This document shows positions 8,291-16,921 of a stretch of 49,450 nt of DNA, one piece after another. Source of the DNA: Clostridia bacterium (GTDB lineage: Bacteria > Bacillota > Clostridia > Christensenellales > Borkfalkiaceae); NCBI GenBank assembly GCA_017522945.1, contig JAFWXT010000055.1, positions 1-49,450 of the forward strand, given 5' to 3'. The notes beneath the pieces were generated by a model. It saw only the letters and a list, made by a program, of their open reading frames with translations, did no database searches and was not told the origin of the DNA. How positions within the stretch are numbered: position 1 is the stretch's first letter; each line of letters opens with the position of its first letter. The translations under genes and the position numbers were made by a program.

Positions 8291-8929
8291 TTACTTTTTT
8301 ATACTTGAATTAAAATAATCGCAATACTCGCTTATTTCGCAAACTTCACATTTTGGATTTTTTGCCGTGCAAACCTGCCTACCGTAAAAAATAATATAAT
8401 GGTGGCAATCGCGCCATTTATCTTTTGGCAAAATTTGCATAAGCTGTTTTTCGGTTTGAAGTGGATTATTAGCCTTTGCAAAGCCTATTCGGTTAGCCAC
8501 CCTAAAAACGTGAGTATCAACTGCAATGGCAGGTTGATTAAAGGCAACAGCCCAAACTACGTTAGCCGTTTTTCTACCAACGCCCGAAAGTTTTAACAGC
8601 TTTTCATAGTCGTTTGGAATTTCGCCACCGTGAAGATTTATTATATCGGCGGTAGCTTGTAAAATATGTTCGGCTTTAGAATGATATAATCCACAAGAAA
8701 AAATATATTTTTCAAGCTCGGCTTGGCTAAGTTTAATTATATCGTATGGGGTTGGATATTTTTCAAAAAGAACGTTAGTTACTTTATTAACCCGTTCATC
8801 TGTGCATTGCGCGGAAAGAATTACGGCAATGAGCAATTGATAATTACTACCGTAGTTGAGCGCAGGGCGCGGATTTGGATATCTTTTTTCAAAATACTTT
8901 ATTATTTTATCGCGATTGTTATTATTCAT
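8291..8929 (-). CDS. nth: Endonuclease III (DNA glycosylase/AP lyase)
   Basis: 212 residues from the ATG at 8929. It removes oxidised pyrimidines and cleaves the abasic site. The helix-hairpin-helix LSGVGRKTANVV holds the catalytic Lys; AVDTHVFRVANR holds the catalytic Asp. Near the C-terminus four Cys with C-x6-C-x2-C-x5-C spacing (CTAKNPKCEVCEISEYC) bind the [4Fe-4S] cluster. An ATG at 8938 is also in frame, but the promoter at 8941-8969 predicts a transcript starting near 8934, downstream of it. No Shine-Dalgarno site exists for either, so a near-leaderless message from 8929 is the simplest reading. Confidence 0.95.
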   Translation of the reverse strand: MNNNNRDKIIKYFEKRYPNPRPALNYGSNYQLLIAVILSAQCTDERVNKVTNVLFEKYPTPYDIIKLSQAELEKYIFSCGLYHSKAEHILQATADIINLHGGEIPNDYEKLLKLSGVGRKTANVVWAVAFNQPAIAVDTHVFRVANRIGFAKANNPLQTEKQLMQILPKDKWRDCHHYIIFYGRQVCTAKNPKCEVCEISEYCDYFNSSIKK

Positions 8930-8940
8930 ACTGAGCATTT

Positions 8941-8969
8941 ATTTTAACACAAATTATATTTTTTTTCAA
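8941..8969 (-). promoter_or_regulatory. Promoter of nth
   Basis: Minus strand -35 TTGAAA (8964-8969), 17-bp spacer, -10 TAAAAT (8941-8946). The predicted start near 8934 leaves about five untranslated bases before the ATG at 8929. Confidence 0.55.
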
Positions 8970-8981
8970 TCGTTTTAACGT

Positions 8982-9028
8982 AAAAAAAAAGCATTACCCA
9001 CTTTTTTTAACTAAATAGTAGGTAATGC
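8982..9028 (-). terminator. Terminator downstream of the DUF3343 gene
   Basis: Stem GCATTACC/GGTAATGC (8991-8998 and 9021-9028) followed on the minus strand by nine T. It ends transcripts of the DUF3343 gene, whose stop is about 70 bases upstream on that strand. Confidence 0.75.
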
Positions 9029-9041
9029 ATAGAATTTTTAA

Positions 9042-9137
9042 GGATACTACGCAGATACTGCTTAATTTCAAGCGACTAAGGTAGCACCCATTTCTTATAC
9101 AAGCCGTTCGATTTTTGTTCTACCGGCTTGTTTTTTT
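9042..9137 (+). ncRNA. Candidate small RNA antisense to the 3' end of the DUF3343 gene
   Basis: No plus-strand gene exists here, yet the plus strand has a strong intrinsic terminator: 8-bp stem ACAAGCCG/CGGCTTGT (9099-9106 and 9124-9131) followed by seven T. About 60 bases upstream are TTAACT (9007-9012), a 17-bp spacer and TAGAAT (9030-9035), giving a start near 9042. The ~96-nt product would hold small hairpins (GCAG-ATA-CTGC; GCTT-AATTTC-AAGC) and overlap the last ~14 codons of the DUF3343 gene. The stem could be a chance effect of coding sequence, so confidence is low. Confidence 0.35.
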
Positions 9138-9349
9138 AAATTAAAAATGCCGTTAAAGGTGGGATAATCCCCTCTTTTTACTACGGAATAAGCCGTAGCA
9201 TAGGCAATTTGTGAAATTTCAACTGCGTATCCGCAACCGATTTTAATTTCTGCCGGCATCGATACTATTTTGGATTGCATATTGTAAAATCTACTTTCCT
9301 GCAAAAATTCAAAAACTTCGGTTTTGGTTCTAAAAGTAACTACCGTCAT
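9095..9349 (-). CDS. DUF3343 protein, putative sulfur/selenium carrier
   Basis: 84 residues. The MTVVTFRTKTEVFEFLQ start and PAEIKIGCGYAVEI motif with a single conserved Cys match the DUF3343 family, which has been proposed to carry sulfur or selenium. Members are often found near a class V aminotransferase of the type encoded next door, and that gene is divergent from this one here. A very strong AAAGGAG precedes the ATG. The C-terminal Lys/Arg-rich tail is longer than the minimal family core. The role rests on family context, not on a catalytic motif. Confidence 0.75.
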   Translation of the reverse strand: MTVVTFRTKTEVFEFLQESRFYNMQSKIVSMPAEIKIGCGYAVEISQIAYATAYSVVKRGDYPTFNGIFNLKKQAGRTKIERLV

Positions 9350-9422
9350 TCTTTCTCCTTTGCAAATAACATATTTCGTCTTGTATTATAATATATTAAA
9401 TTATAGGTTATTATGTGATAAT

Positions 9423-10556
9423 ATGATATATTTCGACAACTCTGCAACCGGCTATAAAAAACCCGATCAAGTTATAGAAAGCACGGTGAACGCTCTTAAA
9501 TATCTTAGCGTAAACGCAGGCAGAAGTTCACATAAACTTTCGCTAAAAGGCGAAGAGTTTATTTATAAAACGCGCAAAGAGATTGCTAACTTTTTTGGTA
9601 GTAAATTTATACAGCGCGTAATATTTACTAAAAATTGTACCGAAGCTTTAAATATAGCAATTTTGGGAAGTTTAACGCATGGCGATCACGTTATAACTTC
9701 CGTTTACGAGCACAATAGCGTTTTGCGCCCACTTTACCATTTGCAAGAAAAAGGGATTATCACCCTAAGCATAGTTAAACCCGAGCGTGGCAATATGATT
9801 TTAGAAAGTGATATTTCAAAAGCAATAAATCCAAAGACCAAAATGGTTTGTTTAACAAGTGCTTCAAACGTAACGGGAGAAATTAGCGATTACGAAGCTA
9901 TTGGCGCACTTTTAAGCAAAAAGAATATCTTATTTTTGGTTGACGGAGCTCAAGGCGCTGGTCATATTCATATTGACGTTACTAAACACAACATCGACCT
10001 TTTATGCGTTGCCGGCCATAAAGGTTTAGATGCAACTCAAGGGGTTGGCTGTTTAATTTTTAATAAAAAAGTTGATATAAAACCACTAACTTTTGGCGGA
10101 AGCGGAAGCGAAACCTTTGCCAAAATTCCTTCTGGTTACCCCGAGCTATTAGAGTGTGGAACGCTCAATTTACCAAGCATAATTTCACTTTACGAAGGTG
10201 TTTTATACACAAAAGAAATACTTAGTAAAAAACAAAAACATCTTATAAAATTAACTGGCTACACCATTGATAAACTAAGTAAAATACCTGGCGTGAAAAT
10301 CTATTCACACCAAAACCCTATAGGTATAGTAAGCTTTTCATACTACGATTATTTTTCGCAAGAAATAGCCGGAGTTTTATCCGACAAATACGATATAGCC
10401 GTTCGAGGTGGGTTTCATTGCGCGCCCCTAACTCACGAGTTTTTAAACACCAAAGAGCGCGGACTCGTTCGCCTTTCATTTTCGCAGTTTAACACACTTT
10501 TTGAAATAGACCAGTTTATTTACGCACTTTCAAATATAAAAGAATATTTATGTTAA
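9423..10556 (+). CDS. Class V aminotransferase, cysteine desulfurase-like (TIGR01977 type)
   Basis: 377 residues from MIYFDNSATGYKKP, the normal family N-terminus; a longer frame reaching back to 9324 has no family match and runs into the divergent gene. The PLP Lys lies in AGHKGLDATQG, the cofactor-binding Asp in LVDGAQGAGH, and the likely sulfur-accepting Cys in RGGFHCAPL. These features fit the NifS-like group seen near DUF3343 and selenium-metabolism genes, which would take sulfur or selenium from (seleno)cysteine. Only a weak AGG-containing site precedes the start. The stop overlaps the next convergent gene by four bases. Confidence 0.85.
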   Translation: MIYFDNSATGYKKPDQVIESTVNALKYLSVNAGRSSHKLSLKGEEFIYKTRKEIANFFGSKFIQRVIFTKNCTEALNIAILGSLTHGDHVITSVYEHNSVLRPLYHLQEKGIITLSIVKPERGNMILESDISKAINPKTKMVCLTSASNVTGEISDYEAIGALLSKKNILFLVDGAQGAGHIHIDVTKHNIDLLCVAGHKGLDATQGVGCLIFNKKVDIKPLTFGGSGSETFAKIPSGYPELLECGTLNLPSIISLYEGVLYTKEILSKKQKHLIKLTGYTIDKLSKIPGVKIYSHQNPIGIVSFSYYDYFSQEIAGVLSDKYDIAVRGGFHCAPLTHEFLNTKERGLVRLSFSQFNTLFEIDQFIYALSNIKEYLC

Positions 10557-10864
10557 TCGTTTAATATTTTTTCAATTATGCCGTCGAGTTGTTTTCGTTG
10601 TGAGCTTGAAAGCATAGGCGAAACGGTTGAAACAAAATTTTGTATTTCATTAGCTGAAAGAGTGCCTCTTTCTTTGGCAAGCTTAGCCTCTTTTAATATA
10701 GCAACAATCAAATCTTCTTGACTTGCACCTTCGTACTGCGCTGCAACACGCTTTAATAGTTCAAATGCGCTTTCGTTCATATTCGCATTATTTGATTTAT
10801 TATTTTTAGTAGTTTGAGTGTTCTCTTGTTTACTATCATTAACGTATTCGCTGAATTTTTGCAT
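10553..10864 (-). CDS. Small hypothetical protein, helical
   Basis: 103 residues, cytoplasmic. The first 30 residues are polar and Asn/Lys-rich; the rest (ESAFELLKRVAAQYEG, EDLIVAILKEAKLAKERG, and a C-terminal SSSQRKQLDGIIEKIL) is predicted helical. GGGGA precedes the ATG. It is divergent from the next small gene across ~60 bp and may form a functional pair with it. I recognise no family. Confidence 0.6.
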   Translation of the reverse strand: MQKFSEYVNDSKQENTQTTKNNKSNNANMNESAFELLKRVAAQYEGASQEDLIVAILKEAKLAKERGTLSANEIQNFVSTVSPMLSSSQRKQLDGIIEKILND

Positions 10865-10926
10865 ATAAATTCCCCATTATTAATATTTTATGCTAACCTA
10901 AATCATTATGTTACAAGGAAGTTTTT

Positions 10927-11271
10927 ATGAATAACATAGCAATCGCACTAATAATATTTATGCTTTTATCTAAAAAAGATAATAGTTATAACCAAATTTT
11001 ATCATCTCTTTCGCCAAGCGATATTCAAATGATATTAGAATTTTTTGGTGTAAACGAAAACTTAAAAGATACGATAATCAACCTATTGCCCACTATTTTA
11101 GATGGAAGCTTTGATTTTAAAAGCATTATTCCAAGTTTACTACCACTAATTTTTTCAAGTTTAAACTCAACTAAAAACCAAACTAACTGCCCGCAACCAA
11201 GTGATTTTAGCGAAATCGACGGACTTGCCAACGACCAAATAAAAGAGTGCTTAAAAAACTATTTTGTATAA
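10927..11271 (+). CDS. Small hypothetical protein with N-terminal hydrophobic segment
   Basis: 114 residues. It begins with a short hydrophobic stretch (residues 3-15), continues with a helical SPSDIQMILEFFGV and a hydrophobic repeat-like middle (IINLLPTILDG, SIIPSLLPLIF), and ends in a polar Cys-containing tail. AAGGAAG precedes the ATG at a good distance, and a strong terminator follows, so it is very likely expressed. It shares a ~60-bp divergent intergenic region with the neighbouring small gene. Function unknown. Confidence 0.6.
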   Translation: MNNIAIALIIFMLLSKKDNSYNQILSSLSPSDIQMILEFFGVNENLKDTIINLLPTILDGSFDFKSIIPSLLPLIFSSLNSTKNQTNCPQPSDFSEIDGLANDQIKECLKNYFV

Positions 11272-11293
11272 ATTACTCATAGTAATTTGCATT

Positions 11294-11333
11294 AAAAAAG
11301 AGCAATCTTTTCAGTTGCTCTTTAGTTTTTTTA
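11294..11333. terminator. Bidirectional terminator between convergent genes
   Basis: Stem AAAGAGCAA/TTGCTCTTT (11297-11305 and 11315-11323) with T runs on both sides. It serves the plus-strand small gene and the minus-strand metallo-beta-lactamase gene. Confidence 0.85.
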
Positions 11334-11339
11334 TTTTTA

Positions 11340-12455
11340 TCAATCGTTTTTTGGCGGAGCGCCCGTTATTAAATCGGTTGCATTTGCAAAGCGGTCTGTA
11401 ATAAAATCACCATATTCAATTAAGCCGTCAACTTCAATAGTAAAAGAAATATTGCCTTGCAAATCGGTACGCCATATATTAGCGCCTTCGCCAGATAACC
11501 TTGTTATTGCTTCTTGTGTTGGGTGACCATAACTATTGCCTTCACCACACATAATTACTGCGTGTTCGGGCGAAACTTTCTCAACAAAAGCTTGAGTGCT
11601 TGATGTTGCGCTACCGTGGTGACCTACTTTTAGTACGTCTATTTGTGGAATTTGGGTATAACCAAATAAAAATTCTTCTTCAACAACTTCGCCTGCGTCA
11701 CCCGTAAACATCATTGAAAACTCGCCGTAAGTAAGAATAAAAATAGGCGAATAATCGTTGCTATCGCGATAAGAAATATCGCCTACGCTTGCAATAGGCG
11801 TTAAAAAGTCGATTTCGTATTTATATGTATTTTCACCAACCTTAAATTCTTGGCTAAAATCGCTATCTTTATTAAAATATGAATAACCGCAACCTTCGTT
11901 TAATATGCAGTTTAAAAAGTTATAATAAGTATCAGTGTTGCACTTGTAAGCGTTAGGCATAGAGCTTGCAAGGTTAAACGACTGCTCAAACTCGTTTGCA
12001 TTATCGTCATTATAATACACGACGAATGGGCGTAAACAGTAGCCAACGTTATAGTTATCAAACACCGCTTGCATACTGCCTATATGGTCATCATGGGTAT
12101 GCGTGGCAATAACCAAAGTTATATCTTCTACGCCTAACTTATCAAGATAAGCCGTAACTTCATCATCATAACTTTTTGTGCCACAATCAACGAGCATATT
12201 TTTACCGTCCGGAAATTCAACAAATATACAGTCACCCTGCCCAACGTCGATAAAATGAACGTTAAGTTCACCGCTATTAGAAGTGGTAACACCCGTAAAT
12301 ATTTCGTTAAGCCCAGAATATACAACATCTACCTTCTTCTTTTGCTCGAAATACCAAACAACTGCCACAATTAAAATTATTAAGGATATGATAAAGGTAA
12401 AGCTGTTTTTCACGCTTAACTTTATCTTTTTAATATTCTTTTTAGATTTTTTCAT
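11340..12455 (-). CDS. Membrane-anchored ComEC/Rec2-like metallo-beta-lactamase-fold hydrolase
   Basis: 371 residues. A basic N-terminus and one membrane helix (about 18-36) anchor a catalytic domain that probably faces outside. HFIDVGQGDC (67-76), the metal motif HTHDDH (119-124), and later TGDAG and KVGHHGSATSS are the signature of the ComEC C-terminal nuclease-like domain and its stand-alone relatives. ComEC itself has many helices; this protein has one, so it is not the DNA-uptake channel. Stand-alone relatives may act on nucleic acids or nucleotides outside the cell, but the substrate is unknown. A weak GGTGA lies close to the ATG. Confidence 0.87.
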   Translation of the reverse strand: MKKSKKNIKKIKLSVKNSFTFIISLIILIVAVVWYFEQKKKVDVVYSGLNEIFTGVTTSNSGELNVHFIDVGQGDCIFVEFPDGKNMLVDCGTKSYDDEVTAYLDKLGVEDITLVIATHTHDDHIGSMQAVFDNYNVGYCLRPFVVYYNDDNANEFEQSFNLASSMPNAYKCNTDTYYNFLNCILNEGCGYSYFNKDSDFSQEFKVGENTYKYEIDFLTPIASVGDISYRDSNDYSPIFILTYGEFSMMFTGDAGEVVEEEFLFGYTQIPQIDVLKVGHHGSATSSTQAFVEKVSPEHAVIMCGEGNSYGHPTQEAITRLSGEGANIWRTDLQGNISFTIEVDGLIEYGDFITDRFANATDLITGAPPKND

Positions 12456-12533
12456 AAGTCACCAAATAAATTGTTAAAAACTGGCGATGTCACAACAATT
12501 GGTAGCTAACCCATCATTGTAACTTAATAAAAA

Positions 12534-13703
12534 CTATAAAACGTATAAAACCGCCACCTTTAAATATACACTTTCTTCAAAACCGATAAGTGAAGCGTGG
12601 TCTTTTCCTTGTGTGCGAAGCTCAACGAGTTTTACCCTTTTACCACTTTCACTGCTTGCCTTTGCAAGCATTTCGGTAAATTGTTTAACCGATATATGCT
12701 GTGAACAACTGCAAGTTATTAAAAAACCGCCCGATTTTAAAAGCTTTAACGCTTGAATGTTTATATCTTTATAACCGCGTAAGCCATCGTTTACGGTATC
12801 TTTACTCTTAGTAAAAGCAGGTGGGTCTAAAATAATGGTGTCAAATTCTTTTCTCTCTTTGCGATAATCGCGTAAAAGCTCAAAAACGTCGGCACAAACT
12901 GGGTTTATAATATTTTCTAAACCATTCGCCTTTGCGCTTAAAGATAAAAAGTCTAATGCCTTTTGGCTAACGTCGGCACTATAAACCTTTTTTGCTCCGT
13001 GCTTTGCGCTACAAAGCGAAAAACCACCTAAATTACAAAAACAGTCAAGCACAAGCCTATCTTTAACGTAATGCTTAACGTTATCGCGATTTTCTTTTTG
13101 ATCGAGAAAATATCCCGTTTTTTGCCCTTCTTTAATATCCACATAAATATCAAGACCGTTTTCATGAATAAGCACTTTATCGGGCACTTCGCCGTATAAA
13201 ACGCCCTTTACTTCTTGCAAGCCTTCTTTTTTACGCACCGAAACGTCGCTACGCTCGTAAATACCCTTTGGCGCAAAAATTTCAACCAAAATATCAACTA
13301 TCATTTGTTTGCGCTTATCCATACCAAGCGATAAAAACTGACAAGATAGATAATCTCCGTATTTATCAACAATTAAAGCGGGAAGCAAATCGGATTCGCC
13401 GAAAACTACACGATAGTTATTTTTATAACCAAGCGCTAAACGATAATCGTTTGCCCTTTTTATGCGGTTGAAAAAGAAATTTCTGTCAATTTCTTCTTCT
13501 TTATACGAAAGAACTCTAACGATAATTTTTGATTGATGGTTAATATATCCAAGACAAACGAATTTACCTTCAAACGAAAGCACCTTACAAACTTCGCCTT
13601 GCTTACCTTCGCCCGTAATTTTAGCAACTTCGTTTGCATATATCCAGGGCTCGCCTTGCATAATTCGGCGTTCTTCGCCCTTTTTAAGCGTTAGTAAATA
13701 CAT
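12534..13703 (-). CDS. RlmI-like class I rRNA (cytosine-C5) methyltransferase
   Basis: 389 residues. An N-terminal PUA domain (LKKGEERRIMQGEPWIYANEV) is followed by an RlmI-type middle (DLLPALIVDKYGDYLS) and a Rossmann methyltransferase: VLDCFCNLGGFSL binds SAM, DTIILDPPAFTKSK is the NPPY-like motif, and LITCSCSQHIS includes the Cys expected for C5-cytosine chemistry. E. coli RlmI methylates C1962 of 23S rRNA; the same site is plausible here. AGGGG lies rather far upstream of the ATG. Confidence 0.88.
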   Translation of the reverse strand: MYLLTLKKGEERRIMQGEPWIYANEVAKITGEGKQGEVCKVLSFEGKFVCLGYINHQSKIIVRVLSYKEEEIDRNFFFNRIKRANDYRLALGYKNNYRVVFGESDLLPALIVDKYGDYLSCQFLSLGMDKRKQMIVDILVEIFAPKGIYERSDVSVRKKEGLQEVKGVLYGEVPDKVLIHENGLDIYVDIKEGQKTGYFLDQKENRDNVKHYVKDRLVLDCFCNLGGFSLCSAKHGAKKVYSADVSQKALDFLSLSAKANGLENIINPVCADVFELLRDYRKERKEFDTIILDPPAFTKSKDTVNDGLRGYKDINIQALKLLKSGGFLITCSCSQHISVKQFTEMLAKASSESGKRVKLVELRTQGKDHASLIGFEESVYLKVAVLYVL

Positions 13704-13727
13704 AGCAGTATAAAACCCCTAATAATA

Positions 13728-14417
13728 TTATAAATGGAATTTTCTTGCAAATTCTTGTTTGATCGCTTGATAACCAAATGTAAAATAACCAAGTAGCGTA
13801 ATTCCGCTAATCGCAAGATTTATAATATTTAAAACGTGTTTATCTTCAAGATAAATGAAAGATAAAATCGAAACTACAGTTAAAATTATGGTTATAACCA
13901 CAAATGATAAAAGCCAGGATTTATCCTTTCTAATAAAAGTAATCATAAGTAGTGATAAAACGGTAGAGATTGAAATAGATGGAAAAACGTAATTTATAAG
14001 CCAAGTTTTGTTGGGGCTTATAAATTCACACGTCCAAAGTAAAAACATAATCGCAAGAAGTTGGGCAAGAATCTTTTCAAACACACTTCTTCTTGATATT
14101 ATAGTATGACCGATTAATACCCAAACGTAAATTACACTACTTAACACAACGAGCGACCACCATTTAGTAAAAATTTGATGTTCGTTAATCAAGTAGTAAT
14201 TAATAAACAAACAAATCGAAACTACACAAATAGACATAAACACGAAAAGTTTAAAAACGAAAGTGTTGTTCTTTTGATACTTTTCGTCTTTTTTACGTTC
14301 AGCAAATGGATAATCAAAAGTTTTTTCGTTGTCTATTTCCTTAACTTCACGAAAACATAACGGACAGTGATTTCTATCCCCGTCAATTTTCACTTTACAA
14401 TCAGAACAGTATTTCAT
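13728..14417 (-). CDS. DUF6320 membrane protein with N-terminal zinc ribbon
   Basis: 229 residues. The N-terminus has two CxxC pairs (CSDC and CPLC in the first 21 residues), a zinc ribbon. About six membrane helices follow from residue ~52 onward. This architecture matches DUF6320 proteins, which accompany the condensation-domain acyltransferase encoded immediately upstream. The ATG overlaps that gene's stop by four bases (ATGA), showing translational coupling. Function unknown; a membrane partner for an acyltransferase is an inference from pairing. Confidence 0.75.
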   Translation of the reverse strand: MKYCSDCKVKIDGDRNHCPLCFREVKEIDNEKTFDYPFAERKKDEKYQKNNTFVFKLFVFMSICVVSICLFINYYLINEHQIFTKWWSLVVLSSVIYVWVLIGHTIISRRSVFEKILAQLLAIMFLLWTCEFISPNKTWLINYVFPSISISTVLSLLMITFIRKDKSWLLSFVVITIILTVVSILSFIYLEDKHVLNIINLAISGITLLGYFTFGYQAIKQEFARKFHL

Positions 14418-15691
14418 ACCTCACTCTCCCAATAATTACTGTAAATGGTAAGTTCTACGCCATTTTTAGCAAGTCTTTTAAATAGTTCGCGCTCGATTCT
14501 GGTTTCAACGTATCCGCGAGCCGAAGATATATATATTTTTCCGTTATATCCTATTACCGTTATGTTTTGCTGAGCAGAAGCAGTTGGGCCTATTACAAAA
14601 GCAATATCTTTTAAATATTTAGAAAAGCTTTCGGGAGTTTTTATAAGACCAATATTACTTAAATCGCCCGACTGTAAATTTTCACCTACGCGCCTATACA
14701 CAAGGCGCATTGCAATATCCTTTAAAAATAAAGGAATTATTTTCATAAAAGGATTTTTTTCAAGCTTTACGTTTGAGTGAATTAATTGTTCAATCTTTTC
14801 AGTAGTACTACCTTCAGCTAATTGCTTTTTACAAAGTTCAATACATTCTTCAAATGATATTTCATTGTGAAAATCGTGTTTTAAACGAACAAATAAACTA
14901 AAATTTCTTACAGTATTTGAAGAAAAGCGTTTGCGTAAATTTATAGGAACTAATATTTGTACCCTTTTATTTTTTTCTGGCTTGCCTTGCAAACACGTTT
15001 CATATATAACGTACATATAAAGGGCAGCTAAATACTCGGTTACAGTTGCGCCGTACTGCTTTGCAAGTGCTTTAAGTTGATCTACTTTACAAACACCGCA
15101 AACAATACCATAACCATCGTGAGAAAAAGGTGTTCCTTTAAATTTATAGGCACTATATTCCTTCTCGCTATTATTTTTAAGTTTCTTATCGAACACCCTA
15201 AAGGTGTCTTCGCTTTCTTCATACGCGTGTGGAGCAGCAGACGGACGTATTACACCTTCGCTTTCAACGTCGTATCCCATAAGCTTAAAATATTCGAAAA
15301 GAATTTCTAAAAAGAAGTTCGTGCCACCAGTTCCATCGGTTAAAGAATGATGTAAGTTTATAGTAACAGTGTTTTTACGGTAAAAAACTTCAAACATATA
15401 GCCATTGTTACTTTCAGGCGTAATTTGTTTTAAATAGTGCGCAGGTTGTGGTTTAACCGTTGCTACCTTATTATTTCTTTCTAAGTAGTACCAAAATATA
15501 CCCCTTTTTAAACGCGTTTTAAAGGTAGGCATCACTTCAAGCGAAAGATTTACTGCCTTTTGTAAAACTTCAGGGTCAACTTCACTTGCTAAGCGCGCAG
15601 TGAAAGAAAACACGAATGGCGAAGCTTCAGTAGTATTCGGTGGATATATTTTTGCTGCATTATCTAGCGGATACCAGTTCTTTTTTTGCAT
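14414..15691 (-). CDS. Condensation-domain (alcohol acetyltransferase-like) acyltransferase
   Basis: 425 residues of the condensation/WES/PapA superfamily. The active-site HHSLTDG lies at 114-120, the standard HHxxxDG motif. The N-terminus (NWYPLDNAAKIYPPNT) is typical of the group annotated alcohol acetyltransferase in Clostridia. Such enzymes transfer acyl groups from CoA or a carrier to alcohols or amines; acceptor and donor are unknown. It is coupled by a 4-nt overlap to the DUF6320 gene, and the two probably form one system, perhaps at the membrane. Confidence 0.8.
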   Translation of the reverse strand: MQKKNWYPLDNAAKIYPPNTTEASPFVFSFTARLASEVDPEVLQKAVNLSLEVMPTFKTRLKRGIFWYYLERNNKVATVKPQPAHYLKQITPESNNGYMFEVFYRKNTVTINLHHSLTDGTGGTNFFLEILFEYFKLMGYDVESEGVIRPSAAPHAYEESEDTFRVFDKKLKNNSEKEYSAYKFKGTPFSHDGYGIVCGVCKVDQLKALAKQYGATVTEYLAALYMYVIYETCLQGKPEKNKRVQILVPINLRKRFSSNTVRNFSLFVRLKHDFHNEISFEECIELCKKQLAEGSTTEKIEQLIHSNVKLEKNPFMKIIPLFLKDIAMRLVYRRVGENLQSGDLSNIGLIKTPESFSKYLKDIAFVIGPTASAQQNITVIGYNGKIYISSARGYVETRIERELFKRLAKNGVELTIYSNYWESEV

Positions 15692-15744
15692 AATCTTCTC
15701 CTAAGTAGGATTTTTATTTTTATGATGTAAAGTAATAAAAGTTC

Positions 15745-16872
15745 TTATTGATAATCAAAGTAGTTGTATTGTTTAATGGTTATTTCAATTTGAGTTCTAG
15801 TTCCCGTACGTTCGATATTAAAGATAATTTTATCACCGATAGAAAACTCAAATCCATATAAATACCCATACAAGTCTTCTGTTTTATTGATTTGATAGGT
15901 CGTGCCGTCGTAAATAAAAGATTCTATTATATCGCCTTCCTTTAATCCCGCGCCGTCGGCATACATACAACCGTCGTTTGCTAATTGAATTATCGAAACG
16001 CTTTCGGTGATACCCCAACCACTCTTGTTGTCGGCAACACTAATTCCAAGTTTATATCTCCCTTCAACTACGCCCGTTTCAAGAATTTCGGTACAAACCT
16101 CTTGTAAAGTATCTGAACTTATTACGTAAGCAGGCATATTAGGCGTTGAGCCTGTACAAATCATACCGACTAAATATCCACCGTCTTGTGTAAATATACC
16201 GCCACCTACAGAGTTGTTTGTCCAAAGCACGTTTGTTAAAGTTAAAGAATTAGTTTTGCCCTCACCTGCACTCATGATAAAATCGGTTGCGCCGATTATG
16301 CCCGTTGATGCGAAGATTTTTTGGCTACCCATTAAATTTGATAACGATAAAATTTCAGTGCCCGTTTTAAGCGTTGAGCTTTGGGCATATATTATGCTCT
16401 TTTGCAAAAACGCCGATATTTTGATTACGCATATATCAGTTTGTGGGTCTGTTCCTACAGGGCTTGCGCTATATTCCTTTCCCGTTGCAAAATCAGTAAC
16501 CGTTACGTTTTTTGCGCCCGCTATTAACGAGTGTGAAGTAACGATAAAAGTTAACTCTTCACTTTCATTATTAGCCACAACAATCCCCGTACCCGACGCT
16601 GTTAAATTATCGGTTGATACGCTTACACCAACAACAGATGGAGCAATTCTTTCGATAACCTCAGGTAAACCTTGAGTTTGATATTGCTCATATAAAAGTG
16701 GGTCGGTAACCATAAACTCAACGGATATGTTAATATTTTGTTCAGGAACAAAAGTTCCAGTAGGGCCACTATTATCTTGATTATTTCCACCCTCACCGAT
16801 ATTACAACCCATAAAGGTTAAAAGAATAATCATAATTGATGAAATGCAAAAAAACTTAATTATTTTTTTCAT
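15745..16872 (-). CDS. S1C-type (HtrA-like) protease lipoprotein with altered active-site motif
   Basis: 375 residues from the ATG at 16872, chosen because AGGAG sits five bases upstream; a GTG six bases earlier is too close to that site. A lipobox (LTFMGC, Cys 23) marks a lipoprotein. The trypsin-like domain has His 114 (TSHSLIAG) and Asp 146 (TDICVIKI), but the usual GNSGG is NNSVGG around Ser 221, with an extra Val. That may alter the oxyanion hole, so activity is uncertain. A C-terminal PDZ-like domain (GLKEGDIIESF) follows. Likely envelope quality control or a pseudoprotease. Confidence 0.8.
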   Translation of the reverse strand: MKKIIKFFCISSIMIILLTFMGCNIGEGGNNQDNSGPTGTFVPEQNINISVEFMVTDPLLYEQYQTQGLPEVIERIAPSVVGVSVSTDNLTASGTGIVVANNESEELTFIVTSHSLIAGAKNVTVTDFATGKEYSASPVGTDPQTDICVIKISAFLQKSIIYAQSSTLKTGTEILSLSNLMGSQKIFASTGIIGATDFIMSAGEGKTNSLTLTNVLWTNNSVGGGIFTQDGGYLVGMICTGSTPNMPAYVISSDTLQEVCTEILETGVVEGRYKLGISVADNKSGWGITESVSIIQLANDGCMYADGAGLKEGDIIESFIYDGTTYQINKTEDLYGYLYGFEFSIGDKIIFNIERTGTRTQIEITIKQYNYFDYQ

Positions 16873-16921
16873 ATTCACTCCTTTATAAAAGGTAATTTTA
16901 ACTTTTAAACGTAAAACTCGT

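Noticed and set aside
9080..9090. AAGGTAGCACC resembles the T-box antiterminator motif
   Set aside because: No specifier stem or aminoacyl/transport gene follows on the plus strand; only a terminator and then antisense coding sequence.
9042..9137. A ~96-nt RNA with a loop containing TCA could be a selenocysteine tRNA
   Set aside because: No acceptor stem pairing, no T-arm of the right form and no CCA end.
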